From contig AP025283.1 in assembly GCA_024347235.1 (NCBI GenBank), forward strand, positions 2,914,001 to 2,978,000: DNA of 64,000 nt, written 5' to 3'. A program made the position numbers and the translations under genes. Source of the stretch: Aliamphritea spongicola. Its GTDB lineage: Bacteria; Pseudomonadota; Gammaproteobacteria; Pseudomonadales; Balneatricaceae. The notes below the pieces were generated by a model. It was not told the DNA's origin. It made no database searches and saw only the letters and a list, made by a program, of their open reading frames with translations. How positions within the stretch are numbered: the stretch's first letter is position 1; each line of letters starts with the position of its first letter. Positions 1 to 9,892 of this stretch are shown piece by piece.

Positions 1-329
1 CCGCAGCCAAGAAGTTGACCATCATTTATAACGTTGAGTCAGGTTGCCTGGGCCCCGGGGCCGCTCTCACATCGAGCCCTTTGCCAGTTTGCTCAGGAAC
101 AGATGGCCGATTTGCACAGTGACTTTATTAACTGGCAAATAACCCCCGTACCGATAACAGCAAACCGGAAATTCAGTACTCACTGATGAATAAACTTCTG
201 CAGGATCATCAGACAGAAAAGTTTCTCAGCTACTTCAATAAAAGCGTTGATGAGCTGGAAACCTTCCTGCTGGGCATCATTGTTATCCTGATTGAGCAAT
301 ACCATAACGAGCACCCGGAAACGAACTGA
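1..329 (+). CDS. C-terminal part of an unknown protein (5' end outside window, frame broken)
   Basis: The window opens inside a gene. Three reading-frame segments join into one protein-like stretch: KKLTIIYNVESGCLGPG in frame 3 near base 9, then a segment containing FAQEQMADLHSDFINW, then the C-terminal NKLLQDHQTEKFLSYF with a hydrophobic GIIVILIEQY patch, ending at the TGA at 327-329. The breaks lie near a GGGCCCCGGGG run (about 50-60) and a CCCCC run (about 146), which fits sequencing indels. I do not recognise the family. The Cys-x-Gly-Pro start followed by a His-rich acidic region is the most distinctive part. No function is assigned. Confidence 0.45.
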
Positions 330-432
330 ACCGGGTAAAGAAATTCCCAAACCGGTTAACCGCAGACTTCCTCCCGGGGCAGCCTGTGATAACCTAACGC
401 CTTAATTTGTCTGTTATTTTAAGGCCACTTCT

Positions 433-1690
433 TTGCTTGCTCATGCCTTCACTAAGTCGCTGCGTTTACTGGTCCCCGGCATTATTACCCTGATTGCCGG
501 TATCCTGTTACAGCAGCAGGCAGCGGCGCTGCCCCTGCACTATAAAGATATTGTTACCCTACTCCCTTACGTTCTTGGTGTGATCAGTCTGATCCTCGCC
601 ATGAGTTTTAACCAGGGACGTCTGTTTCTGGGGTCTCTTAACGCCCTTTGTTTTTATGCAGCCATTCAGGCTGAGTTGCAAACGTCGCTTAACTTGCCGG
701 CTAACTTTGTCTTTTTCAGTTTGTTGTGTCTGTTGTTTCCGGCCCAGCAGGCGCTGCTCAGCCTATATCCCGAACGGGGCTTCAGCCCCGCTGGCGATCC
801 CCGTGCGGCCATTATCATTTTCAGCTATCTGCTGTTATGTGGCCTGAAATATACCCAGAGCTTCGCCGGCTGGATAAGCACCCTGCCGTCATCCATGGTA
901 GAACTGGCCTATGACCCGCTATTGCTAAATCAGGTTAGCCTGGCAGTATTCGCAGCAACCCTGCTACTTAACGGTTATCTGTTAATGCGGCGCCAGAGTC
1001 TGGTAGACGCCGCCATGCTGATGATGACTCTGGCCGCGGCAGTTATGCTGGCGTTCTTTGCACAGCCGCTGGTATCCGCCCTGTTCGCCTGCTCGGCCCT
1101 CATCCTGCTGTTATTCACCACCCTGTTTAACTCCTACAGCATGGCGTTTATCGACGAGCTAACCGGCCTGCCCGGGCGGCGGGCACTGAAAACCAGCTTG
1201 CCAGCGTCGGCAAGCATTACACGCTGGCGATGGTGGATGTGGACCATTTCAAAAATTCAATGATACCTACGGCCACGATGTCGGCGACCAGGTACTGAGA
1301 ATGGTGGCCAGCCAGATGCGTCAGGCTGCCAAAGGCGCACAGGTATTCCGCTACGGCGGTGAAGAATTCACCATCCTCTTTAAAGGCAAAGATGAAGCTG
1401 CCGCCTGGCATACCGCAGAACGGGTCCGGGAAGCGGTAGCCGGATATCCGATGTATATTCGCGGCGACAACCGCCCTGAAGATGCCGACGAAGGTAAAAA
1501 TCAGCGCCGCAAAGGCAAACCTGAATCCGATTATGTTCAGGTCTGTATAAGTCTTGGCTTATGCCAGAATACCGATGATCTGGCTGATAGCAGCGCGGTA
1601 CTGAAAGCCGCTGATGAAGCCCTCTATAAGGCTAAACAGATGGGCCGTAACCGCACTATCGGGCGGCAAACCGGCATCACTAACGAATAG
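433..1690 (+). CDS. Membrane-anchored diguanylate cyclase (GGDEF domain), frameshifted
   Basis: The protein makes cyclic di-GMP from two GTP at the inner membrane. The first 250 residues or so contain about six hydrophobic segments, followed by a GGDEF domain. That domain opens with DELTGLPGRRAL, continues with VDVDHFK and has the active-site signature RYGGEEF at about 1360-1380, so it is predicted to be catalytically competent. The domain ends with the usual ADEALYKAKQMGRN. A charged insertion (residues around GDNRPEDADEGKNQRRKGK) interrupts the second half of the domain, which is unusual. The chosen start is TTG at 433, the first start in frame; no strong ribosome binding site is visible. 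The frame changes near 1190 and again near 1250 (AAAAA run), both in homopolymers, so the gene is probably intact in the organism. Confidence 0.88.
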
Positions 1691-1822
1691 TCACACTTTC
1701 TCATAGCCGTTTCGCCGGGTCAGGCAACTCTGCAACCGACCCGGTTGAAATAATTTCACTCGATATTTTCCCTCAGTGGCCGATAGTAAAGGGATCGTTA
1801 AACCCATTCAGAGACCGGTACT

Positions 1823-2389
1823 ATGGAGATTAATACTCAGGGAACCACTCCCCGCAGCAACGAAGTATCTGCTCAGCAAAAACCGCAGGCCGAACAGGTC
1901 AGCACCGCTCAGTCCAGCCGCACTGAGCTGAACCAGTCAATTCTGCAGGCATCACTGAATGTCAGCATCAGCTCCGGTAACGACTCCCTGGCGCTGGTGT
2001 ACCGCAGCGCAATCGATAAGCTCAATGAAGTGCTGGAAACTGATCTGGGTGAAAATGCTATCAACAAAGCCTATGACTCCGGCCTGGATGTCAGCCCGGA
2101 AGCCACGGCAGAGCGTATTGCAAGCCAGACCACGGCCTTCTTCGGCGCTTATCGGCAACAGAATCCGGAACTCAGTGAAGCGGAAGCAGCCAGCAAATTC
2201 AGCGAGATCATCCGCGGTGGGATTAAACAGGGCTTTGATGAAGCCCGTGAAATTCTCGACGGCCTGAAAGTGCTTGAAGGGGACATTGCTGCCAATATCG
2301 ATACAACCTACGATCTGGTGCAGGAAAAACTCGATGTTTTCTTTGAAAACCTGACCGGACCAGACACCTCTGAAAGCGCCGCAACATAA
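1823..2389 (+). CDS. DUF5610 domain protein
   Basis: This is an intact 188-residue soluble protein without signal peptide or membrane segment. The first 40 residues are polar, Gln/Ser-rich and probably disordered. The rest is helical, with SLNVSISSGNDSLALVYRSA followed by acidic helices and a GGIKQGFDEAREIL motif typical of the DUF5610 family as I recall it. The function of that family is not known to me; the extended N-terminus and helical body suggest an interaction protein. It stands alone, with 132 bases to the diguanylate cyclase upstream. The start ATG at 1823 follows a weak GAGACCGG sequence. Confidence 0.7.
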   Translation: MEINTQGTTPRSNEVSAQQKPQAEQVSTAQSSRTELNQSILQASLNVSISSGNDSLALVYRSAIDKLNEVLETDLGENAINKAYDSGLDVSPEATAERIASQTTAFFGAYRQQNPELSEAEAASKFSEIIRGGIKQGFDEAREILDGLKVLEGDIAANIDTTYDLVQEKLDVFFENLTGPDTSESAAT

Positions 2390-2547
2390 CCCGATTCAGA
2401 TCAATGTCCGGCATCCTACTTAGGTATATGATCAAAAAATTACGATCAGTGCCGGACGCAAATACTCCCGGGATTTTTTCAGCGACAAACTGCAGTATCT
2501 GCTCGCCAGCCAGCGTCGTTTCTAGTGTATTAGCAAATTGAGATTTA

Positions 2548-2566
2548 ATTCCAGTTCCACTAGAAT
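2548..2566. promoter_or_regulatory. Candidate operator palindrome upstream of the ArsR gene
   Basis: ATTCCAGTTCCACTAGAAT is a 19-bp palindrome of the form ATTCyAGT-N3-ACTrGAAT, ending 69 bases before the TTG start of the ArsR-type regulator. Autorepression from such a site is common in this regulator family. The assignment is an inference from symmetry and position. Confidence 0.45.
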
Positions 2567-2635
2567 CCCTGTGTTGGATTGCCGAGTGATCCTTGGTCAG
2601 CCCCGCACAATAATAAAAATTACCGGAGACTTCCC

Positions 2636-2968
2636 TTGAATACCATTGCGGATCATCCTATGACGCCAGAGACCCTGGTAATGATGAAAGACAATGCGGC
2701 CCAGGCCGCAAAAATAATGAAAGCCCTGAGTAATGAAAGCCGCTTACTGATTCTCTGCCATCTGGATGGCAAAGAACTGTCGGTTACTCAGTTAAACGAC
2801 TATCTGGACCTAAGTCAGTCGGCTTTATCGCAACATCTGGCAGTACTGCGCAAGGATGAATTAGTCAGCACCCGCCGTGAATCGCAGACCATCTACTATT
2901 CGCTGTCAGGCAATAATGCCACCCGCATTATTCACACCCTGCACGAAGTGTTCTGCCCAACGCTATAA
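2636..2968 (+). CDS. ArsR-family regulator with BigR/SqrR-type cysteine pair
   Basis: This 110-residue winged-helix repressor has the order KALSNESRLLILCHL, then the recognition helix region DLSQSALSQHLAVLRKDELV, the wing TRRESQTIYYSLS and a C-terminal helix ending HEVFCPTL. I chose TTG at 2636 because GGAGA lies six bases upstream; the ATG at 2660 lacks such a site. With this start the two cysteines fall at residues 41 and 107, matching the persulfide-sensing pair of SqrR (Cys41/Cys107) and BigR. The metal-binding CxC motif of ArsR/SmtB arsenic sensors is absent. It is therefore inferred to sense reactive sulfur or oxidants rather than metals. No sulfide-oxidation gene lies beside it: the next gene is convergent, so its targets are probably elsewhere. 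Confidence 0.85.
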   Translation: MNTIADHPMTPETLVMMKDNAAQAAKIMKALSNESRLLILCHLDGKELSVTQLNDYLDLSQSALSQHLAVLRKDELVSTRRESQTIYYSLSGNNATRIIHTLHEVFCPTL

Positions 2969-3019
2969 GTGATCAGGCATTGAAGAGTGCCCCTTCAGTG
3001 CCCATGATTACCCTGCCTG

Positions 3020-5748
3020 TCAGTGCTTCAGGCGCTGTTTCTGCCAGTCCTGTTCCGGCTCATTGAGCAACATCTCCATTTCAATTGCATCTTCATCCAT
3101 GTTGTAACGGTTATTAAAGCCCAGATGACGGGCCAGCCCCTGCATACCTTTGTTAGATACCAGAGTCGAACCCATCAGCAACAGTGTGCCCCGGCTGCGG
3201 CAGTAGTCGATGACCTTTTGCATCAGAATACGGCCCAGTCCTTCCCCTGCAGCTCATCACGGATAACCACCGAAAACTCCGCCCGGACATTATCCGCATC
3301 GGTCACTGCACGAACGACACCCAGAGTTTCCCAGCCGCTGCCGTCCGCTTTCCAGGCGGTGGCAATGAAGGCCATCTCCCGGTCGTAATCAATCTGTGTC
3401 CAGTTCGCCAGCTCCAGATGATCCGGTACGCCGCGGTTATAGAAATACCTGAGCCGGATCGATTCCGCACTGAGGCTGTTATAAAACATCAGATGATTAG
3501 GTTCGTCTTCGCCGCGAATCGGCCGGATCTCAACGGTTCTTCCGCCCTTCAGACTGACCTCTTCCCGCAAATGTTTAGGATAAGGTGAGATTGCCAGCGG
3601 TGCCGGTTCACCGAGAGAGACCGATACATCCACCGCCAAAACGCCCTGTTTATTGATCATCAGCGGGTTAATTTCCACCGCCTGCAAATGGGGCAGCTCA
3701 ACCGCCATTTGCGACAGACTCAGCAACACTTCGCACAACTGTTCCAGGTCGCTGTGCGGGCGATGGCTGTTTTCCTGCAGCACCTGCCATGCCCGACTCT
3801 GACATATCAGCTGCCGGGCCAGACTCAGATTCAGCGGCGGCAACATCACCCGCCGATCAGCAATCACATCCACCGTATAGCCACCGACACCAAATATAAT
3901 CACCGGCCCGAATACCGGGTCCCGGCTGATGCCCAGATTGATCAGAATAGACTGCTTGCCCCGCTGCATCGGCTGAACACAGAATCCCAGCGCACCGGTC
4001 TCAGGACAACGTTCCCGGGCCCGGTATGCCAGCCGGACCGCCGCCTGACGGACCTCCTGTTCATTCTCCAGATCCAGCGCCAGATCCTGCCATCGCTGCT
4101 GACTTTTTCGTCATAACAATAGGGTTGGGCATTCTGATCGTGGAGTACTTTGATAGCCGCCGGACGGTCAAACTGCTGGGAAGCCTGAACCGCCTCTTCA
4201 ATATCATCGGCATACCAGGATTTAACCACCGGAATGTTGTACTGATCCAGCAGCTCACAAGCCTCACTGTGGCGCAGGAAACTGCGCCCCTTGGCAGAGG
4301 CAACCTCCAGCAAATGCTTCGCCCGGATGTGATTCTCCCGGTTCTGGGTAATATAAGGCAGAGGGGTCTGTTTCATGGCGCTCTGGTTACGGTGAAAATC
4401 CACCATATACATAAACGCATCCACCGCCTCTTCCGGGGTGATAAAGGTTGTCATTCCGGCATCGTTAAACAGATTCCGACAATCAATCGCGGTGCTGCGG
4501 CCCATCCAGCAGGTGAGAACATTACGGACGGTTTTCTTTGCCACTGCAATGACCGCTTCAGCGGTATCCGCCCCCGAGGCCAGACGGGTTGGGGCATGCA
4601 CCACCAGCACCACATCCACCTGATCATCTTTAGTCAGTAACTGCACCGCCCGGGCAAAACACTCCGGGGTCGCTTCCGCACTCAGATCAATAGGGTTACG
4701 GCCGCTCCAGCTGCCCGGTAAAACTTCCTGCAGAGCAGTGACCGTTGCCGGAGTTAAATCCGCCAGCCGGCCGCCCCGCTTACGTAACCGGTCCACCGCC
4801 AGCGCACTGGGCCCCATGCCGTTACAGACGATAGCCAGCCGCTCACCCCGCATGGTTTTCATACGTGACAGGGTTTCCAGCGCATTAAACAGCTGATCAC
4901 TGGTATCAACCCGTACCGCACCGGCCCGGCTAAGGGCCGCGTTATACACCAGATCTTCATGGGCGATACCCGGCGCCGGTGCCTGCAACCGGTCTTCAGC
5001 GAACACCATATTCGATTTCAGCACCAGCACCAATTTGTTCCGGGATGCGGCCCGTAATGCGCTGATAAAGTCCCGGAGCTGCCGATCAGGTGATCCATCT
5101 GCAGCAGAATCGCCTGGGTGTGCGGGTCCTGCGCCAGATAATCAATAATGGAAGCAAGATCCACATCCACCCCATCCCCAGGGTCAGAAAGTGTGAAAAA
5201 CCAATCCCCTGGCCATTGGCCCAGTCGATCATGGCCGTGCCAAGCAAGCCGGACTGGCCAATATAGCTAACCTTGCCCTTCTGAATATTCAGGTGTGAAT
5301 AGCTGGCATTAATGCTCTGCCAAGGTGCCAGCATCCCCATACAGTCAGGGCCGAGAATCCGTATACCATAAGGCTCCGCCGCTTCACGGATGGCATCCCG
5401 CTGGCTCTTACCGTCGGCCCCCACGTCCCGTGACAGACCGCCGGTGAGAATCATCGCCGCCTTAACCCCCTGCTGCCCCAGCACTTCGACCATGCCCGGT
5501 ACCGTAGCCGGCGGCGAACAGATAATGGCCAGATCAACCACCCAGTCCAAAGCGCTCACCTCAGTGAACGCCGGCACGCCAAACACCTCACCGTGGCCAT
5601 CCGGATGCACCACCGCCAGTTGGCCTTTGTAACCGCCTTCCTGCAGGTTCTGCAGCACCACGCCGCCCATATTATTCAGGCGCTCAGACGCGCCAATAAT
5701 GACAATAGACCGGGGATTAAATAAACGCTTCAGATATCGGGTACTCAC
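3020..5748 (-). CDS. Acyl-CoA synthetase (ADP-forming type)/GNAT protein acetyltransferase (YfiQ/Pat-like), frameshifted
   Basis: The roughly 909-residue cytoplasmic protein is built like E. coli PatZ (YfiQ). A CoA-binding domain comes first (RSIVIIGASERLNNMGG, LGPDCMGM, SYIGQSGLLG), then the succinyl-CoA-ligase-like second domain, an ATP-grasp domain (around 3600-4250) and a C-terminal GNAT acetyltransferase domain with VVIRDELQGK near 3240-3260 and a last segment KVIDYCRSRGT. Such enzymes acetylate lysines of metabolic enzymes using acetyl-CoA. The N-terminal synthetase module of this fusion is usually catalytically dead or regulatory; I cannot judge that here. The coding sequence needs frame changes near 5070, 4100-4000 and 3235, so it appears as four fragments that together give the family's normal length. 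It is convergent with the ArsR gene. Confidence 0.88.
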
Positions 5749-5962
5749 AGCGACAGCCCTGCAATGAATTAACTGACAGAATAGCCGGTATTCTACCTGT
5801 GAAACTTCCTTTTCGCAGGTGCAGCATAATATTTATTGAGCACTTTGTGACGAGTATCAAGGATTGCCTCAGGACTGGCATCCCCCTGTCATTCTCCTGA
5901 AAGTAACAGGTGGAATAACAACACAAACGATAATCTTACGTGAATTTAAATCAGCCTGACGC

Positions 5963-5986
5963 AAAAACCCGCCGGATGGCGGGTTT
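5963..5986 (-). terminator. Rho-independent terminator of the lipoprotein gene
   Basis: AAAACCCGCCGGATGGCGGGTTTT forms an almost perfect hairpin with A/T flanks just downstream (minus strand) of the lipoprotein stop codon at 6014. The rest of 5749-6013 shows no gene. Confidence 0.75.
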
Positions 5987-6013
5987 TGACTATATTCTGA
6001 ATCCGGGCAGGGA

Positions 6014-6577
6014 TTACAGTGAATTCATTGCCTTAAAGCGTTTAACCAGCGCTTCAGGATATTGTTTTTTGTTGTCTTTATTCAGCACGAATACAACAGA
6101 CTGACCCTGCGGACCGGTACCGATCTGCGTCAGGCGGTAAGCGGCTTCACCGGTCTGACGAACGGCTTCCATGTCTTCCAGGCGGTCAAATACATACAGG
6201 CGACCGTCTTCACCGCGCATTTCACCGTAAAAGTCTTCTGCTGCAGGCATGTTGCCGTTATACATTTCCACGCCGGCCAGACCGGTGAGCTTTTTCTTAT
6301 CTTCACCGCGCAGGCCAAACACCAGGCTCTCACCGTTAGGACCGCCACCGATGAACACCTTACGGTATGAGGTTTCGCCCACTGTCAGGAATTCCTGGTA
6401 GGTAGCAAAGTCGTCAAATACATAATGACGGCCTTCATGAGCCACTTCGTAAAGGTCCTGATTATTCAGTTGTGGTGCGGCTTCTGCTACCGGCTTATCC
6501 TGCTGTGTCTGACAGGCCGTCAGAGCCAGTGCTGTACCGGCAACCATCACTGCTTTGGCAAGCGTTTTCATGGACAT
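6014..6577 (-). CDS. Outer-membrane-type lipoprotein with two related domains
   Basis: The intact 187-residue protein begins with a signal peptide ending in the lipobox LTAC, so Cys22 should be lipidated. The mature part contains two similar units of about 55-60 residues. The first has YEVAHEGRHYVFDDFATYQEF then IGGGPNGESLVFGL; the second has YGEMRGEDGRLYVFDRLEDM then IGTGPQGQSVVFVLNK. Each unit thus carries an aromatic YVFD motif and a GpGPxGxSvVF motif, pointing to an internal duplication. I do not recognise a named family; the YVFD style recalls YHS-like small domains, but this is only a resemblance. A good ribosome binding site (AGGAGAG) lies seven bases before ATG 6577. The gene is flanked by terminators on both sides and is probably monocistronic. 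Confidence 0.75.
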   Translation of the reverse strand: MSMKTLAKAVMVAGTALALTACQTQQDKPVAEAAPQLNNQDLYEVAHEGRHYVFDDFATYQEFLTVGETSYRKVFIGGGPNGESLVFGLRGEDKKKLTGLAGVEMYNGNMPAAEDFYGEMRGEDGRLYVFDRLEDMEAVRQTGEAAYRLTQIGTGPQGQSVVFVLNKDNKKQYPEALVKRFKAMNSL

Positions 6578-6685
6578 AAGTATTCTCTCCTGAGCACAAA
6601 TACGTTTCGATTGCTGAGGAGAATAAGGAAGAAATGTGACAGGGAATGTCAGAATTACTGCAGGGATGTAACAAAACTTATAGCA

Positions 6686-6713
6686 ATAAGCCGGTGAAAT
6701 AACACCGGCTTAT
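6686..6713 (-). terminator. Terminator of the ATP-NAD kinase family gene
   Basis: ATAAGCCGGTG and CACCGGCTTAT form a perfect 11-bp stem with the loop AAATAA, 15 bases beyond the stop codon of the minus-strand kinase gene. The T tract is weak. Confidence 0.65.
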
Positions 6714-6728
6714 CAATCAGTACCCGAA

Positions 6729-7844
6729 TTACAGATCCGCAACCCGGTAGAGAATCGCATCCCGGTAACCGGTGACAATCCGGATCAGACCTGACAGCTG
6801 ATGGTTAAGGGCTGCATCGCCACTGTCGACGATCAGCGGACGGCCATCCAGTGACTGAATCTTGGTTTTAGTCGCCACCACAATGATGTTGTCACGCCCC
6901 AGACGCTTCAGTAACTCAGGACTAAGCTGCTGGTTGCCACGACCAATAATGTGCCCCTGGCCACCAATAACCGTAATCACCAGCCGGGTTTCCCGCCCTT
7001 CGGTCATATCCAGCAGTTGCTGGGCGGTCAGGTCCTGGCCGATCAGCTGACCATTTTCGATCAGATCGACCCCCAGCAGGGTATTTTCCAGACCCAGTTC
7101 ATTCATCAGCGCCTGTACTGTCGAACCGGACCCCATAATGTACAGCACATCATCTTCCATGGTTTCCACAAAGTCCGCTGCAATGTCATCCAGCACCAGC
7201 TCTTCAATCTCTTTGCCGCCGCTGCTTTTCACATTCTGCACATAACGGGCTTCCTGCGGCACCAGCAGCTCACCGTAATACTTAGCCCGTACACGGCCTT
7301 CCCGAAAAGCGGCTTCGTCGATATCCCGGACTTCCTGCTCATCCAGCGTCACTATTTCGCCACGCACCAGCATGGCCACCACTTCACCGGCGGCCTTAGG
7401 GGTCACCGCATACACGCCGGAATGGATTTTAACCCCGGCAGGTACGCCCAGTACCGGCACTGCATTTTCAATGGCGTGACAGATATTCCGCGCGGTGCCG
7501 TCGCCGCCGGCAAACAGAATCAGATCCACCCCTTCTGCGACCATCGCCACAGCGGCCCGCTCGGTATCTTCCGCGGTGGTATGACCGGATTCAATTTCAC
7601 CGATCACCTTAGGGTTAAACCCCATTTCAGTCGCGGTATCTGCGCCCATCTCTGCGGGAAACGTCAGTACTTCCATCTCCAGCCCCTGAAGAGGTTCCAG
7701 TGCCTGACGGGTACGCAGATTAGCCTTGGGCTCAGCGCCCAGCGCCAGTGCTTTAGCGGCGGTGTCTTCACCATCACTGCCTTTAAGTGCCACACTGCCA
7801 CCCAACCCTGCGACGGGATTTACAATCAAACCTAATCGAAACAT
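6729..7844 (-). CDS. ATP-NAD kinase family protein
   Basis: The intact protein of 371 residues starts MFRLGLIVNPVAGLGGSVAL, with the GLIVNPVAG loop typical of the diacylglycerol kinase/NAD kinase fold. The central signature is LILFAGGDGTARNICHA (the GGDGT motif), and PVLGVPAGVKIHSGVYAVTP follows. It belongs to the long ATP-NAD-kinase-like family (the AcoX type), not to the short canonical NadK, so its true substrate is uncertain. I placed the start at ATG 7844, where AGGA is six bases upstream, and not at a farther upstream in-frame start. The C-terminus includes a GQGHIIGRGNQQLSPELL motif that is also typical of the family. It stands alone between terminator and divergent flanks. Confidence 0.82.
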   Translation of the reverse strand: MFRLGLIVNPVAGLGGSVALKGSDGEDTAAKALALGAEPKANLRTRQALEPLQGLEMEVLTFPAEMGADTATEMGFNPKVIGEIESGHTTAEDTERAAVAMVAEGVDLILFAGGDGTARNICHAIENAVPVLGVPAGVKIHSGVYAVTPKAAGEVVAMLVRGEIVTLDEQEVRDIDEAAFREGRVRAKYYGELLVPQEARYVQNVKSSGGKEIEELVLDDIAADFVETMEDDVLYIMGSGSTVQALMNELGLENTLLGVDLIENGQLIGQDLTAQQLLDMTEGRETRLVITVIGGQGHIIGRGNQQLSPELLKRLGRDNIIVVATKTKIQSLDGRPLIVDSGDAALNHQLSGLIRIVTGYRDAILYRVADL

Positions 7845-7958
7845 CTTTAATCCTGTTTGCTGTGATGCCCCCTCAAGCACCGTACTTATCACTTTCACTT
7901 GTCACGCTTCATCAGTCGCCGCCGCACCAGACGGTTTCTGATTACAATTTCTGGCCGA

Positions 7959-8653
7959 TTATAATTCCTGACCGTTCGGTTCCAGATTGCCGGTTTCCAC
8001 CAGAAACTGCTGGTAGGTAAAGGCAATCAGAATCAGTCGGGAATCTTCGTCCAGATCAATAAATTTAAATCCATGATTAATCACCACACTGCCTGCTTCA
8101 CTGCCCCGGTGTAGATTACGTAATTCCACCGGTGTCAGGATCACATGTTCAATGTCCGCAACCTTCACCCGGGTTGTCAGATAGAAACGGTCACCGATAT
8201 CCCCAGGGTCTGGCCATACTGCACACAGCAGCCGCTCAGGCTGATATCCACCCCAAGTGCGGAACAGGGCAAATCATCCCGGTGGCTCATATCATCAAAA
8301 TCATCCACCGAGACCATCAGGTTCACCGGCACCCGGCTGTTACTGCGAATCTGCTTGGATTCGATACGCCCGGGATATTCCAGCAGCCAGTAAGACACCG
8401 GCAGATCATACTGTTTCAGCAGTTTACTGGCGAAGGTAATGATCCGGTTATTGCTCAGTAAACGCAACGTAATGATGTTCCCTTCGGTGATCAGTACCGT
8501 TTCCCCGTAGGCATTTTTCGGTGCCTGAATGAAAACGCCGCTGTTCTCTACCACACCCACCAGCGAGGTCATGTAGTGGCCTTTCGGGGCTTTGATCTCA
8601 ACCCGGACCGGCTCACCGATCTGCAGTTTAAAATCTGCCAGTGTCTTCGCCAT
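7959..8653 (-). CDS. PilZ domain protein with YcgR-like N-terminal domain, frameshifted
   Basis: This is a cyclic di-GMP receptor of about 231 residues. The N-terminal half (MAKTLADFKLQIGEPVRVEI) resembles the PilZN/YcgR domain. The PilZ domain follows, with the first binding motif RSNSR (RxxxR) and the second DISLSG (DxSxxG), so both halves of the c-di-GMP site are present. The frame changes near 8190 in a CC/GG-rich spot, after which VKVADIEHVILTPVEL continues the beta barrel. Its ATG (8653) lies two bases downstream of the pdxB stop, so the two genes are almost certainly cotranscribed and translationally coupled. Role by family: flagellar braking or surface behaviour, in line with the three GGDEF proteins in this window. 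Confidence 0.85.
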
Positions 8654-8655
8654 GG

Positions 8656-9807
8656 TTAAGACTGCTCCGCGAGTTTAAACCAAGGGCCTGAAGCAGTTTG
8701 CCCTTGCTGCTGTCAGCCGTTATCCCATGCAGTGTCAGTGAGGCAAACTCACGCCGTACCGGATACTCCTTACGCAACCGGTCAAAATTCACTGGCTGTT
8801 GCGCGGCATCTGCCAGTGAATCCCGGAAGCGCTGATCATCCGCCGCCGGATGATACACAGCATCAATGGCTTCGCGAACATCAGCGGTATCTTCCAGTGT
8901 GAGATCCGTCAGCTCCGCCCGGGGTAAACAATCATCCAGCGTCAGTTGAGGCGTAATTCCTGTGCCTGGCAAAATGCCTCATACAGCATGAACGTGCCGC
9001 GAACCTTGCCCTCCAGACTGTAGCCGGCAATATGCGGCGTACCGATTCGCGCCCTTGCGGCAAGTTCTGCATCAACCGCCGGCTCATGCTCCCAGACATC
9101 CAGAATCAGGGTGACATCATCACGATGACGGTGCCAGTTCAGCAAATCCTCATTGTTGATCACCGGGCCACGGCCAGCATTCAGCAACACGGCACCGGGC
9201 TTAAGGCGATTCAGATTATCTTTATTGAGTAAATGTTTGCTCGGATGTTCGCCCGATGTGGTCAGCGGCGTATGACAACAGATAATATCGGCTTCGGCCA
9301 GCAGAGCATCTAAAGCAGTAAAGCTTTCAGATCCTTCGCGGGCTGCCCGCGGCGGATCATTGATCAGCACATCGATGCCCATCCCCTGCAGACGCTGCTG
9401 CAGCCGGCCACCAACGTTGCCGACACCGATAATGCCCACAGTTTTGTCCAGTAATTCAAACCCCTGCTCTGCCGCCAGCATATACAGGGAGCTGATAACA
9501 TACTCCACCACAGCATCAGCATTACAGCCCGGAGCACTGGAAAAACTGATGCCCTGCTGCTGTAAATAGTTCTGATCAATATGATCGGTGCCAATCGTTG
9601 CCGTCCCGACAAACTTTACCTGGCTGCCCGCCAACAGTGCTTCATTTACCCGGAAATTGACCGCACCAGCAGCACATCAGCCTCAGCAACATCTTCACCT
9701 TTCAGGTGGCGTCCCGGTAACCGGCGGATGCTGCCAAAACCACCAAACAGGGTTTCCACAGCGGGAATATTTTCATCAGCAACAATATGTAACGGCAGGT
9801 TATTCAA
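8656..9807 (-). CDS. pdxB: Erythronate-4-phosphate dehydrogenase PdxB, frameshifted
   Basis: PdxB oxidises 4-phosphoerythronate to 2-oxo-3-hydroxy-4-phosphobutanoate in pyridoxal 5'-phosphate synthesis. The sequence shows the N-terminal [14 protein letters not shown] segment, [13 protein letters not shown], the NAD-binding loop [27 protein letters not shown], and the catalytic-region histidine in GTPHIAGYS. The C-terminal PdxB-specific dimerisation domain ends near 8660. Length (about 383 residues) is normal. The likely start is TTG 9807, with GGAG six bases upstream, because no ATG precedes the conserved [11 protein letters not shown]. Frames change near 9650 and 8945, and near 8680 where a T seems to be missing from a short T run. 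It leads a two-gene unit with the PilZ gene. Confidence 0.93.
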
Positions 9808-9892
9808 ATAGGGCTCCAGATACTGAAATTACGGCTGGTTAAGCGTCTCAAGCATGATTATAATTCCCGGCCACCCAAGATTGCAGTAAAAT

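Noticed and set aside
3020-5748. Reading the synthetase/acetyltransferase fragments as four separate genes or a pseudogene
   Set aside because: The fragments join end to end in domain order to the normal family length, with breaks in homopolymers, as in many other genes here.
6951-7835. 294-codon plus-strand frame opposite the ATP-NAD kinase gene
   Set aside because: It is the antisense shadow of a gene with a clear GGDGT motif and its own ribosome site; the composition (His/Gln-rich) is typical of a shadow.
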